Source: Saprospiraceae bacterium (GTDB lineage Bacteria > Bacteroidota > Bacteroidia > Chitinophagales > Saprospiraceae). From it: DNA of 64,000 nt. Position 1 is the first letter of the stretch; every line of letters starts with the position of its first letter. Where the stretch lies: NCBI GenBank assembly GCA_019638455.1, contig JAHBTU010000003.1:372001-436000 (forward strand), given 5' to 3'. Position numbers and translations under genes: made by a program. Positions 1 to 8,446 of this stretch are shown here, one piece after another. A model generated the notes under the pieces. It ran no database searches. It saw only the letters and a list, made by a program, of their open reading frames with translations, and was not told where the DNA came from.

Positions 1-54
1 ACAAATCGCGCAGCCGATGCAGATGAGCGGTAAGGTCAAAATGGCATTTTTCAT
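1..54 (-). CDS. N-terminus of a secreted or lipoprotein gene (cut by window edge)
   Basis: On the minus strand an ATG at 54 opens a frame that runs off the left edge. The 18 visible residues, MKNAILTLPLICIGCAIC, look like a signal peptide: one lysine, then a hydrophobic stretch, with Cys residues that could serve as a lipobox. Nothing more can be said about its function. It is included because the frame is open to the edge and the composition is that of an export signal. Confidence 0.4.
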   Translation of the reverse strand, partial: MKNAILTLPLICIGCAIC

Positions 55-67
55 TTTTTATACCTTA

Positions 68-227
68 GACTTGTTGCGGTGGAGGGCTTTGAGTGAAGGG
101 GATTGCCATTTTTTCGGCTGGCAAGGCAAATTTTGCGGTCGAAATCGGGCATATTCGGCAAAAAATTTAACGGAGCCAGTCGGAAAAAGGGCTTTCCCTT
201 CGCCAAAGGCCTCCATCGCAACAAGTC
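68..227. repeat. Inverted-repeat element (MITE-like), about 160 bp
   Basis: Arms at 68-100 and 195-227 are near-perfect inverted repeats of about 32 nt, starting GACTTGTTGCGGTGGAGG on one side and the same with a few changes on the other. They enclose about 95 bp with no credible gene. A similar short stretch (GTTGCGGTGGAGGACC) occurs at 33322, just after yidC. The size and structure fit a miniature inverted-repeat element or a large intergenic hairpin. No target duplication was identified. Confidence 0.6.
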
Positions 228-293
228 TCTTGATTCACCAAGATTTGTCAGTTCAACGTGATTGCGCTCCTTGATTTTGAGCGGATTGTGCTT

Positions 294-1622
294 TTAGCCG
301 CTCGCAGTCAATCTTTTTTCCAAATCTTCTAGCGAAACGCCCTTCGTTTCTGGCATCATTCGCCACACGAACAGGAGTTGAAGCCCCATCATAAAGGCAA
401 AAAAGGCGAAGACAGGTGCCGCGCCTATGCGGGTGAACAACACAGGTATCAGCGAGGGAATGGCAGCCGCCAACACCCAATGCACCGAGCTGCCCAAAGA
501 CTGACCGCTTGCTCGCAGGTGTGTGGGGAAAATTTCAGAGATAAAAACCCATATCACCGCGCCCTGCCCCACAGCGTGAGCTGCTATGAACAAAAACAAA
601 AAAATAGGCACCGCAAAGCCTTTGATGCCCATAGCAAAGGCGATGGCCACGCACGAGAGCGACAAGATGTACCCAATTGAGCCGATATACATGAGCTGTC
701 GCCGGCCAAAACGGTCAATCAATGACAGGCCGAGCAAGGTGAAAATCAGATTGGTCACGCCGATACCCACACTGCTAAGCAAGGCAGCGCTTTTCTCCAA
801 GCCTGCTATTTCAAAAATGCGCGGGGCATAGTAGAGGAATGCGTTGATGCCCGAAAACTGGTTGAAAAATGCCACCAAAAAAGCCAAGACCAAGGGGAAC
901 CGGTATTTCAGCGTAAAAATTGTCTCGCTCTTGTCGGACTCATCGTGGTCAGCCATGATGCGGCGCATTTCCGCCTCCGTGTCGGCATGCGGGGCAATGA
1001 GGCGCAGCGTTTGCGCCGCGGCCGCTCGGTCTTGGCGCTTCACCAAAAGCCAGCGCGGGCTTTCGGGCACGGTGAACACCATCACGGCATACAGGAAAGC
1101 GGGGATGGCCTCCACGCCCACCATCCAACGCCAAGCGTTGTCGCCAAGGCCACTCAGCAAATAGTTGGAAAGAAATGCGACGAGGATGCCCAACACGATA
1201 TTGAACTGGTACAGGGCCACCAATTTGCCCCGCTCGTTGGCCGGAGCGATTTCCGAAATGTAGGCAGGGGCAGCGATGGTGGAGGCACCCACGCCCAGCC
1301 CCCCCAAAAAGCGGAAGAAGGCGAACACCCACGGGTCGTTGGCAAGCGCCGAACCCAATGCCGAAGCGAGGTAGAAAACGCCTATCCAGAGCAAGGTGTT
1401 TTTGCGGCCCAACCTATCCGTCGGGATGCCGCCCAGCATGGCACCCACCACCGTGCCCCAAAGGGCGGAAGCCATGACAACAAAGCCGTGAAAAACTTCG
1501 CCCCTCGGCCAAAGGGTTTGCAGCGAAAGGTCGGCACCAGAAATAACCACTGTGTCGAACCCAAACAAGAAGCCCGCCAATGCGACGGTGATAGACCAAA
1601 AGAAGATTTTGCGATGACTCAT
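294..1622 (-). CDS. MFS sugar porter family transporter
   Basis: A 442-residue membrane protein with the pattern of twelve transmembrane helices of the sugar porter branch of the major facilitator superfamily (sugar:H+ symport or facilitation in the inner membrane). Family signatures are visible: DRLGRK at about 69-74, PESPR at 186-190 after helix 6, a second DRFGRR in the C-terminal half, and PETKG near the C-terminus. The length is normal and the ATG start gives a short cytoplasmic N-terminus. No neighbouring gene indicates the substrate. Family assignment is strong; the substrate is unknown. Confidence 0.93.
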   Translation of the reverse strand: MSHRKIFFWSITVALAGFLFGFDTVVISGADLSLQTLWPRGEVFHGFVVMASALWGTVVGAMLGGIPTDRLGRKNTLLWIGVFYLASALGSALANDPWVFAFFRFLGGLGVGASTIAAPAYISEIAPANERGKLVALYQFNIVLGILVAFLSNYLLSGLGDNAWRWMVGVEAIPAFLYAVMVFTVPESPRWLLVKRQDRAAAAQTLRLIAPHADTEAEMRRIMADHDESDKSETIFTLKYRFPLVLAFLVAFFNQFSGINAFLYYAPRIFEIAGLEKSAALLSSVGIGVTNLIFTLLGLSLIDRFGRRQLMYIGSIGYILSLSCVAIAFAMGIKGFAVPIFLFLFIAAHAVGQGAVIWVFISEIFPTHLRASGQSLGSSVHWVLAAAIPSLIPVLFTRIGAAPVFAFFAFMMGLQLLFVWRMMPETKGVSLEDLEKRLTASG

Positions 1623-1814
1623 TCAACCCGTTTTTTTCTGCGGCAAAACTACGTTTGTTGGCGAATGATTTGCGCAAGTACAAGGTCGTCCCCTGAATTA
1701 CACCTCTATTCGTCAGGATTTGTCAGATTGCAATGATTGCTCTCCGTAAAAAACTTGGCGGTGCGAGTTATATTCAAGGGGCGGAAAAAGCATACGGTAT
1801 CTGTGGGCAAAAAA

Positions 1815-1860
1815 AGAGGTGTCTCATACGTCATGCCATGATGACTTGTGAGACACCTCT
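1815..1860 (-). terminator. Rho-independent terminator downstream of secG
   Basis: The inverted repeat AGAGGTGTCTCA / TGAGACACCTCT, with further inner pairing, forms a long hairpin. Read on the minus strand it is followed by seven T residues, directly after the end of secG. It is well placed to end the lptE-TPR-secG transcript. Confidence 0.8.
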
Positions 1861-1883
1861 CATTCAATTTGTCAGCGCAAAAA

Positions 1884-2156
1884 TTATTGCGACTGCAACG
1901 GCGGAAGGTCGGTGGGGGATGCCGGGCCACCCGTGCCAACGGTCAGCACGGCGATGATGCACAACACCGCCAAAGCACCAGCCAACACCCAGGTTGCTTT
2001 TTCGATAAAATCAGTGGAACGCGCCGCGCCAAACAGCTGCTGCGCTTGTCCGCCAAAAGTCGCGTCAATGCCGCCTCCTTTGGGATTTTGAATCAATATT
2101 GCCAACATCAACAGCACACTTATCAGGGCAATCAGAACCGAGAGAGTAGATAACAT
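1884..2156 (-). CDS. secG: Preprotein translocase subunit SecG
   Basis: A 90-residue protein with two hydrophobic segments (about 3-22 and 55-75) separated by the conserved SecG loop, here ILIQNPKGGGIDATFGG. SecG is the small auxiliary subunit of the SecYEG channel in the inner membrane and improves protein export. It lies six bases downstream of the TPR-protein gene on the same strand and is followed by a strong terminator, so it is probably the last gene of the lptE operon. The size and loop motif make the call secure. Confidence 0.95.
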   Translation of the reverse strand: MLSTLSVLIALISVLLMLAILIQNPKGGGIDATFGGQAQQLFGAARSTDFIEKATWVLAGALAVLCIIAVLTVGTGGPASPTDLPPLQSQ

Positions 2157-2162
2157 CTTCGT

Positions 2163-2969
2163 CTATTTTTTAAGTTTTTCAATTTCGGCGGCAAAGTACG
2201 CGCTTTTTTCAGGAAACGCCAAACGCAACCGCTCATACATATTTATTGCCTTGTCGCGATAGCCCTGCTTGGCCAGCAGGCGAGCCAGCGTTTCGGAAAT
2301 GACATCCTTGTTTTCCGCCACGCTGCGCTCGGCGAGTTCCTGAGCCGAGAGGCCAGTGTGTGGCTTTTCTTCGGGCGGCGGCGTGGGCGCTCCATTAGGG
2401 GCGGGGGGCGCTTCTGCCACTGCTGGGTTGATGTCGCCTTGACTTGGCACTACCGACAGCGACGGAGGATTGAACCGCGCTATCCATGCGGCAAAAGGCT
2501 CGCGGGCGACAGACGGGGGAAACAGTGGTTTCTTGGGCGCTTCTGGAATGGCTGGCTTTTCGGGCGACTTCGTTTCGGTGGGTGGGGATGGAGGCGGAGG
2601 AGCAAAAGTGGCCGTTTCCACTTTTTCGGGGCGTGCTTGAGGAGCCAGTGCCTCGAGTTCGCGCTGCACCTCCTCGATGGGTTTGAGTTCCAGCACCGCT
2701 TCTTCCATCATGATGGTCATGGGCTGGAATGAGGGTATTTTTATCGCGGTCAGGTGGAAAAGTTGGGTGCGGTCGAGGCTATAGACGGCTGCGGTGTTCA
2801 ATATTCGCTCCGCGTCAGGGTGTTCGTCCTGATGGGCTTTGAGTGCCAGCAGGTAGCGCAGGTTGTGGGCGTAGGGGTAAGTCAATACCAACGTCTTCAT
2901 CTCCTCGTAAGGGATGGTCGTCAAGAGCTCCGGGTTGTCGAGCAAACGATGAAAACGTTCTTGCGTCAA
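2163..2969 (-). CDS. Conserved hypothetical protein with C-terminal TPR-like helices
   Basis: A 268-residue protein, probably cytoplasmic (no signal peptide). The N-terminal 100 residues are helical. A proline-rich low-complexity linker runs from about 110 to 190. The last 55 residues (AKQGYRDKAINMYERLRLAF region) look like a tetratricopeptide repeat. Genes of this architecture typically sit between lptE and secG in Bacteroidota, as here. No precise function is known; a scaffold role is possible. A 180-bp dispersed repeat lies directly upstream of its start and separates it from lptE, which may have changed its expression. Confidence 0.75.
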   Translation of the reverse strand: MTQERFHRLLDNPELLTTIPYEEMKTLVLTYPYAHNLRYLLALKAHQDEHPDAERILNTAAVYSLDRTQLFHLTAIKIPSFQPMTIMMEEAVLELKPIEEVQRELEALAPQARPEKVETATFAPPPPSPPTETKSPEKPAIPEAPKKPLFPPSVAREPFAAWIARFNPPSLSVVPSQGDINPAVAEAPPAPNGAPTPPPEEKPHTGLSAQELAERSVAENKDVISETLARLLAKQGYRDKAINMYERLRLAFPEKSAYFAAEIEKLKK

Positions 2970-2989
2970 GGTGTTGAAATTGTTGGTGG

Positions 2990-3169
2990 TATACCCAGAT
3001 TAAAGAGGATTTGAACCTGCCCGTTGGCAAGGCAGGGATGCCCCTGATTGATTTGCATGATTTCCAAAGGATTGCGAGCACCGTTCGTTCAAAACCACCT
3101 TGTCAGAACCTGTACTCAGGGGTTTGCCCGGCCAAGTGAAGCGGACGGGGCTGATTTGCGTTGACTATA
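2990..3169 (+). repeat. 180-bp TATA-ended dispersed repeat, copy 1
   Basis: First of nine copies of a repeat that begins TATACCCAGATTAAAGAGG and ends TTTGCGTTGACTATA. It contains a hairpin (CCTGCC ... GGCAGG) and, on its reverse strand, a tRNA T-arm-like string (GGTTCAAATCC). This full-length copy separates lptE from the downstream TPR gene. It matches none of the ISs in the window. Confidence 0.9.
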
Positions 3170-3193
3170 ATCCTGTAATTCCCAATTCCAAAT

Positions 3194-3697
3194 TTACCAG
3201 TTGTTGAAATAATAGTTAAAAATGTCTTCGAGCAATTGGTCGCCGATTTGACGAACAAGTTGGTCTTGCACGGCGAGCAAGTCAGTTTGGCTCGAAAACT
3301 CCGCAAAGTGGCTGAATGTTTTCTCGCGTGGCCATTCGACCTTTTCCTCCATCATGTTCTCCGCGTTAATCTGCACCACGATGACCAATTGGTTCAAAGC
3401 TACCGTTTCGCCGGGCCTCGGTGCCACAGGCACCACCCTGAAATCCTGAATTTTTCCGCTGAATTGCACGTCGGCATCTTCGGTCTTGAGTATCAGTCGC
3501 GTTTCTGTGCGTATTTTGTCTTTGAGGCGCTCCGTGAACTCCACATTCAAAGTGGGGGGCGCGTTGAGGGCGATATTTTCAAAAGTGACGACAAAAAAGG
3601 TGTTGACCCGAGCATCAATGGTGATGCCCCTGAGGCGGTAGCAGCCCTGAGTGGTGGCCATCAGCAACAATAAAAATGATAGTATGCGGAGGCTCAT
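3194..3697 (-). CDS. lptE: LptE-like LPS assembly lipoprotein
   Basis: A 167-residue outer-membrane lipoprotein. The signal peptide MSLRILSFLLLLMATTQGC ends in a lipobox with Cys19. The rest fits the LptE family, whose member plugs the LptD barrel and helps place lipopolysaccharide in the outer leaflet. The frame stays open upstream to 3811, but the start at 3697 is preferred because it alone gives a lipoprotein signal and because the upstream extension reads into a 114-bp mobile element. A TAnnTTTG-type minus-7 box lies about 50 bases upstream. Its place before the TPR gene and secG is typical of the phylum. Confidence 0.85.
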   Translation of the reverse strand: MSLRILSFLLLLMATTQGCYRLRGITIDARVNTFFVVTFENIALNAPPTLNVEFTERLKDKIRTETRLILKTEDADVQFSGKIQDFRVVPVAPRPGETVALNQLVIVVQINAENMMEEKVEWPREKTFSHFAEFSSQTDLLAVQDQLVRQIGDQLLEDIFNYYFNNW

Positions 3698-3748
3698 CTT
3701 CTGTTTTTTGAAATAAACGTCTTTGCAGGATTCTTCGATGTCATGGGG

Positions 3749-3756
3749 CAAAAGTA
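3749..3756 (-). promoter_or_regulatory. Minus-7 box for the lptE operon
   Basis: On the minus strand these bases read TACTTTTG, matching the Bacteroidota minus-7 consensus TAnnTTTG, about 50 bases before the chosen lptE start. No clear minus-33 TTG is seen at the usual distance. Confidence 0.5.
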
Positions 3757-3796
3757 ATAGAGCGAGGTTGTAGTTTTGAGCGAATGTTAATTTTAG

Positions 3797-3910
3797 CATA
3801 TCACTAGACATTTTTCACACAACGCCACAACAATGTGAGGTGCAAAGCGGGTAGTGTCAATTCGTTGTGTCGTCGTGGCGTTGTGTGAAATAAAAATGTC
3901 CAGCAGTATG
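3797..3910. mobile_element. 114-bp MITE with 9-bp target duplication, copy 1
   Basis: Terminal inverted repeats CATATCACTAGACATTTTT and (reverse complement of the right end) CATACTGCTGGACATTTTT enclose an internal palindrome built on CACACAACGCCAC. The element is flanked by identical 9-bp direct repeats TAATTTTAG at 3788-3796 and 3911-3919. It encodes nothing. Copy 2 is at 33414 with the same length. The ends match none of the complete ISs in this window, so the mobilising transposase must lie elsewhere. Confidence 0.9.
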
Positions 3911-3993
3911 TAATTTTAGGCACAAAACCTCCTTCCCGGTTTGGTTCTGCGCCCCCCTTTGTCCTCTTCCCCTAAGCCGCAACCGCTCTAAAG

Positions 3994-4117
3994 TATAGTC
4001 AACGCAAGGTGGTCTTGAACGAACGGTGCTCGCAATCCTCTGAAAATCATACAAATCAATCAAGGGCATCCCTGCCTTGCCAACGGGCAGGTTCAAATCC
4101 TCTTTAATCTGGGTATA
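3994..4117 (-). repeat. TATA-ended dispersed repeat, copy 2 (124-bp short form)
   Basis: Reverse-oriented copy lacking the internal segment of about 56 bp between the short TTG repeats. The 35 bases before it (TGTCCTCTTCCCCTAAGCC...) recur before copy 5 at about 46610, so these two copies share an extra flank. Its right end abuts an IS4 transposase remnant exactly at the Tyr codon of the YREK motif. Confidence 0.88.
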
Positions 4118-4296
4118 TCACCGGCGCTGGGGCGTGGAAACCTGCTTTTTCTCGCTCAAAAGCCTCTTGCAACTCGCCCGTTTTTCTGCCGTCACCGTCA
4201 ACAATGCCTGGCAAGACACCTACGCCACCCTCATCGTGTACAATTTCCTGTCGGCGCTCCACCACAGCATGCAAGATGACATTGACCGGATCAATG
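4116..4296 (+). pseudogene. IS4-type transposase, C-terminal remnant
   Basis: About 60 codons reading YHRRWGVETCFFSLKS and onward. This contains the IS4-family YREK signature with exact spacing (Y-2-R-3-E-6-K). The 5' part is missing and replaced by the 124-bp repeat; the 3' end is cut by the left end of an IS3 element. It is a dead fragment and is not similar to the intact IS4-type element at 11278. Confidence 0.8.
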
Positions 4297-5506
4297 TGTC
4301 GGCTCCCCGAAAATAGTACGGTTCAAAAGTAGAGAAAACTACTAATTTTGAACCATTATGCGAAGAAGTACCTTCACCGAGTCCCAGATTATTCAGATAT
4401 TAAAGTCTCACGAGCAAGGCCGCAGTGCGTCGGACTTGTGCCGCGAGCACGGTATTAGCCAGCCTACCTTTTACAAGTGGCGCAAGCAGTACGGCGGGAT
4501 GGAAGCCAGTCAGGTCAAGCGCTTGCGAGATCTGGAGGAGGAAAACCGGCGCTTGAAGCAGATGTACGCTGACTTAAGCTTGGATCATCGCATCCTCAAA
4601 GATGTGTTGGAAAAAAAGTTTTAAAGCCCTGCGAGCGAAGAGGTCTGGCAGACTGGGTGGTCGAAGAGCATAAGGTTAGCAAAGAACGTGGATGTCGTAT
4701 CGCAGGGCTAAGTCGCAGTGTTTATGCCTATAAAGCAAGGCGCGACAGCACTGATCAGATTGTTGAACACTTGGGAGAGTTGAGCCGCCGCTACCCCATG
4801 GAAGGTTTTTGGAAGTTGTACGGCCGATGTCGCTTGGATGGTCACAAGTGGAACCACAAGCGAGTTTGGCCCATTTATCGCGCTATGGGGCTGAATGTGA
4901 AGCGAAAAGCGAAGCGTCGGCTACCCAAAAGGGAGAAAGCAGCGCTTGCACAACCTGAGGGGGCAAATCAAACATGGTCTTTGGATTTTATGAGTGACAG
5001 CCTCAGCACAGGGCGAAAATTTCGGACGCTGAATGTGTTGGATGACTTCAACCGAGAAGCATTGGCCATTGAAGTGAGTATGTCCATTCCTGCGGAATAT
5101 GTTGTGCGGGTGTTAGAGCGCATCGTTTATTTTCGCTGCAAGCCCAAACGAATAAGGGTTGACAATGGGCCTGAATTCTTAGCGCAAACCTTTGTAAACT
5201 GGTGCAAAAAAGAGGACATAGAAATCTTGTACATACAACCGGGCAAGCCAATGCAAAACGCTTACATCGAACGGTTCAACGGATCCTTCAGGCGCGATGT
5301 GCTGGATGCTAATTGGTTCAACTCACTCGACGAGGTGCGCCATTGCGCAGAAGACTGGCGTTTGGACTATAACACGAAAAGGCCACATGAAACACTGAAA
5401 AATATGAGCCCTACTGCCTTTGCTGCTCAGTTTTTCAGCCAAACTCAAGCAAAGGCTTAATGAGAATTTTCTACTTTACGGCTGTACTAAATTGGGGGAG
5501 CCGACA
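4297..5506 (+). mobile_element. IS3-family insertion sequence
   Basis: A 1210-bp element bounded by inverted repeats TGTCGGCTCCCC / GGGGAGCCGACA, with two overlapping transposase frames. The flanks carry no matching 3-5 bp duplication (CAATG left, CACGA right). The left flank is an IS4 remnant and the right flank is the cut end of a membrane-protein gene. A deletion starting from the element probably joined these sequences. Confidence 0.92.
4358..5460 (+). CDS. IS3-family transposase OrfAB (minus-1 frameshift)
   Basis: OrfA (4358-4624, 88 residues) is a helix-turn-helix protein (FTESQIIQILKSHEQGRSAS) followed by a leucine-zipper-like helix. OrfB continues in the minus-1 frame to 5460 and holds the rve-type DDE core: LDF with the first Asp, VDNGPEF with the second, and YIERFN with the Glu. 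The switch probably occurs at the A7G heptamer at 4611-4618, just before the OrfA stop, as in other IS3 elements. Both frames are intact, so the element may be active. Confidence 0.92.
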
Positions 5507-5732
5507 CACGAAATCGCATATGTTTAATTAATAAATTATTTATAGCCAAAAGTTCTTTATTTGTTTCGTCGATTTTTTCTTCAATTTTTTCGCTCCGGTT
5601 ATTTTTCTGCTCTGTTTTATAGTTTGAATACCAATTATATGCAACTGATGTCAGCAACAGAAAGCCGAGAATAAAAACTCCAAGAGGAGAATTTTCAAAC
5701 TTTCTTTTTATTCGCTCCCATAATGTTTTTTC

Positions 5733-6503
5733 GGTAGTGTCATTTTGGGGGTGATTTGGTATTTTTGCGTCAAACTTTATGAAATGGTATTAGATGTAAA
5801 ATGCTGCCATAAATGTGGCTCTGAACACATTGTGAAAAACGGGTCGAACGCATCAGGCAATCCGAAGTACAAATGCAAGGCTTGCGGCTTCGGCGGGGTG
5901 TTTCAAACGCTTCGGAAAAGCGAGGAATTTAAAGAAATGGTCGTCAGGGCGGCCCAAGAACGCAGTTCGTCACGGGGTCTTGCCAGAACCTTTGGCATCA
6001 GTCACCAAACGGCTCTGAGGTGGATAAAAAAAAAGCGCAGTCCCTTCCCGACATCGTGACCACGTTGCTTCCGGCCAAGAAAAAAGACGTTCTCGAACTG
6101 GATGAATTATGGTCTTTTGTCTATTGCAAAGACTTTAAACGCTGGGTTTGGATAGCACTTTGCCGCAGAACACGTCAAATTGTCTCTTTTTTCATCGGCG
6201 ACCGAAGCGAACAATCTTGTCGGCGGTTTTGGGAACTGATTCCGCCTGAATATCGAAAATGCCGAACGTTCAGCGATTTTTGGGAGGCATACGCCGCGGT
6301 TATTGATACAGGCAAACACAAGATGGTGGGAAAAGAATCCGGGGAAACTTCTCATGTGGAACGCTGGAACAACACCCTTCGCCAGAGAATTTGTCGATTC
6401 GTCAGAAAAACGCTATCCTTTTCAAAATCCGATGAAATGCACGAACTGTACCTCCATTTGTTCGTCTACAACTACAACATATCACTCATAAAATGACACT
6501 ACC
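5733..6503 (+). mobile_element. IS1-family insertion sequence, copy 1
   Basis: A 771-bp element with ends GGTAGTGTCATTTT / AAAATGACACTACC, flanked by the 8-bp direct repeat GTTTTTTC (5725-5732 and 6504-6511). It appears identical to copy 2 at 10215, so transposition was recent. Confidence 0.95.
5784..6496 (+). CDS. IS1-family transposase InsAB' (minus-1 frameshift)
   Basis: InsA (5784-6059) starts with a CxxC...CxxC zinc finger (CCHKCGSEH, CKACGFGG) and a helix-turn-helix. InsB continues in the minus-1 frame from a run of nine A residues at 6026-6034 to 6496. It carries the catalytic acidic residues in LELDELW, IGDRS and the SHVERWNN region. A TATTTTTG minus-7 box lies just before the gene. 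The A9 run is the expected site of ribosomal or transcriptional slippage. Confidence 0.92.
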
Positions 6504-6788
6504 GTTTTTTCTTCCATATTTATTCATTCTTTTTTTAATTGGCACTAACGGTGGCATCTGCGCTGTTTGCGGCTGCGTTGGGCTTGCGGGTTGGGTTTGT
6601 CGCAAATAGGCGTAGATGCGTTGTTCTCCATATTTATATTATCCGAGAGTTTTCAATAGGGATACTATTCATAAACTCCTTGATTTCGTCATCTTGTTTA
6701 TAGTTCAATGAGCCTTCTTGGGAAACGAAAAACAACAACCTTCCGCTTCTCAAAATCCATGAAATCACAAGGAACAACAAAAGTTTTA

Positions 6789-7869
6789 TAGCCCCGTGCA
6801 TTTTTAAAGGAACAAAGGGCGTATCTTTGCTTCATTTTGAGCATGAAAAAACGTTTGAGTTCAGTTTCGTATGAAGGGATGCGCCTGCGAGCGGTAGAGA
6901 TGTTCCGTTCAGGTAAGAACCGCCAAGACATCATGTCCAGTTTGGGGATACCCAAATCAACGTTGTCACGATGGCTTGCGCGATACGATGCAGACAATCC
7001 TGCTTGGTACAAGAGCCTTCCGCCGGGCGGAACCCAGAGCAAATTAGGAACCGAAGACCTGCGGCGCCTGGTGGAAGAATTGAACAAGGGTTGTACAGCG
7101 CAGGGATTTGAAGGGGAAATATGGACGCGGGGTCGCGTTGGTGTTGTGATTGAGCGACTTTTTGGGGTAAAGTATGACCCATCCCATGTGGGGCGGTTGC
7201 TGAAAAAGGTCGGATGGTCGCTGCAACGGCCTTCCAAACAGGCTCGCCAGCGTTCGGAAGAGCGGGTGCAGAAGTGGTATGCAGAGGACATAGGTCGCAT
7301 TAAAAAAAAGTGAAGCGGAAAACCGCGTATTGTTTCATGCCGATGAGTGTGGGGTTTGCTTGCTGCCCTTTTGCGCCAAAACTTGGGCCCCCAAGGGCCA
7401 GACTCCGGTGCTTCAAGAATTCAAAAGCCGCGAGCATCTGAATCTGTTCGGCATGATTTCAACCCGGGGTGATTTGTGCTGGCAAATCCAACGCCTCCCT
7501 TTCAAGGCTGAAGATTTTGAGGAGTTTTTCACTTGGTTGAGCACCGAAGAACTGACGAACACCAAAATGCTGGTCGTATGGGATGGTGCTTCAATTCATA
7601 AGGGTCAGCCGGTAAAAGATTTTTTGCAACACAACCCCGGTATAATACACCTCGAAGCACTACCACCTTATTGCCCACAACTAAATGCCATAGAATTACT
7701 TTGGGATTACCTCAAGTGCCACAAACTCAAAAACCGGATTTTTCTCAATTTGGACGATTTGCAAAATGCCGTAGAATATGCACTTCACGAAATCGCTGAT
7801 GACCCCGAACTCATCCGCTCTTTTTTCACTAAATCATCCGTCTCGTTCCTTTAAATATGCACGGGGCTA
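6789..7869 (+). mobile_element. IS630-family insertion sequence, copy 1
   Basis: A 1081-bp element with inverted repeats TAGCCCCGTGCATTT / ...ATGCACGGGGCTA, flanked by a TA duplication as expected for the IS630/Tc1 group. It differs from copy 2 by only about two bases. It sits in the 3' part of the broken EAD-like gene. Confidence 0.94.
6843..7854 (+). CDS. IS630-family transposase in two frames (A8 slippery run)
   Basis: The first frame (6843-7313, about 156 residues) holds paired helix-turn-helix segments (SLGIPKSTLSRWLARY). The second (open from about 7300 to 7854) holds the DDE catalytic part: LFHADECG, VVWDGASIHKG and LPPYCPQLNAIELLWDYLK, the last with the IS630 glutamate. The switch must occur at eight A residues (7302-7309) and needs a shift of +1 or -2, for example slippage to A7. 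Both copies carry the same A8, so this looks programmed rather than an accident. Confidence 0.88.
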
Positions 7870-8446
7870 TAGGTAAAATGCAAAAGTCAATGCAAAAAAC
7901 ATAAGAGTTGGCTCAATGTCTATCAATGCTCTATCTTTCTCTACCAAATTACAATTGTCGTTTTCCTTTTGGATTAACGCCATTTCTGTGAAATCCCAAA
8001 AGGCATAAAGAGGCTGAATTGCAGCATATGCGTACAAGCAAATTGAAATCACAATTGGAGTATTTACAAATTTGCTATCCAATAGTCGCCCAAACACAGT
8101 TGAAAAAATGGAGCAAGCAATAATTCCCACCACGAGCCTAAACCAAAACTGGGCTTCCAGTGCATCACTTCCGAGCCGGGGAGTAAGATAAAATTGCAAT
8201 GCTGTAACAAGTGAAATAATCAATAAAATTTTTATTAAAAGGGAAAAAATAATTCTTCCAGTTGTTGTTATTGTAAGGGTCAAATACATGAATAAAAACG
8301 TTGCCGTTCCAAGATAATTTATAAAGTCCTTAATCCATTCTTCTTTTAGACCACATAAAATAACTGAGTAAAAAATAGCCCACAATGCCCACATGAAAAA
8401 CCAACCAGTCGAAAACTGCTCTAAAGTATCGTTTACTCCTTTCTTA

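Larger units (their letters stand above)
5507..6517 (-). pseudogene. Small membrane/coiled-coil protein gene, split by IS1 and truncated by IS3
   Basis: The minus-strand ATG at 6517 is followed after 14 bases by IS1 copy 1 (5733-6503). Removing the IS and one 8-bp duplication (GTTTTTTC) restores a frame starting MEEKTLWERIKRKFENSPLG. One transmembrane helix follows (about 19-34), then a charged coiled-coil region (about 41-70). After about 76 codons the IS3 element at 5506 removes the rest. It starts 116 bases after the stop of the larger broken EAD-like gene, on the same strand, so the two probably formed an operon. Function unknown. Confidence 0.75.

Noticed and set aside
945-1736. A 263-codon plus-strand open frame opposite the sugar transporter
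   Set aside because: It is antisense to a clear 12-helix transporter, has no family signature, and its composition mirrors the codon bias of the other strand.
2990-3169. tRNA gene in the dispersed repeat because of the T-arm-like string
   Set aside because: No acceptor, D or anticodon arms can be paired around it; only the T-arm resemblance is present.
6541-6630. A 28-codon frame (MENNASTPICDKPNPQAQRS...) between the two broken membrane genes
   Set aside because: Very short, low-complexity composition and no membrane or domain feature; more likely intergenic sequence.
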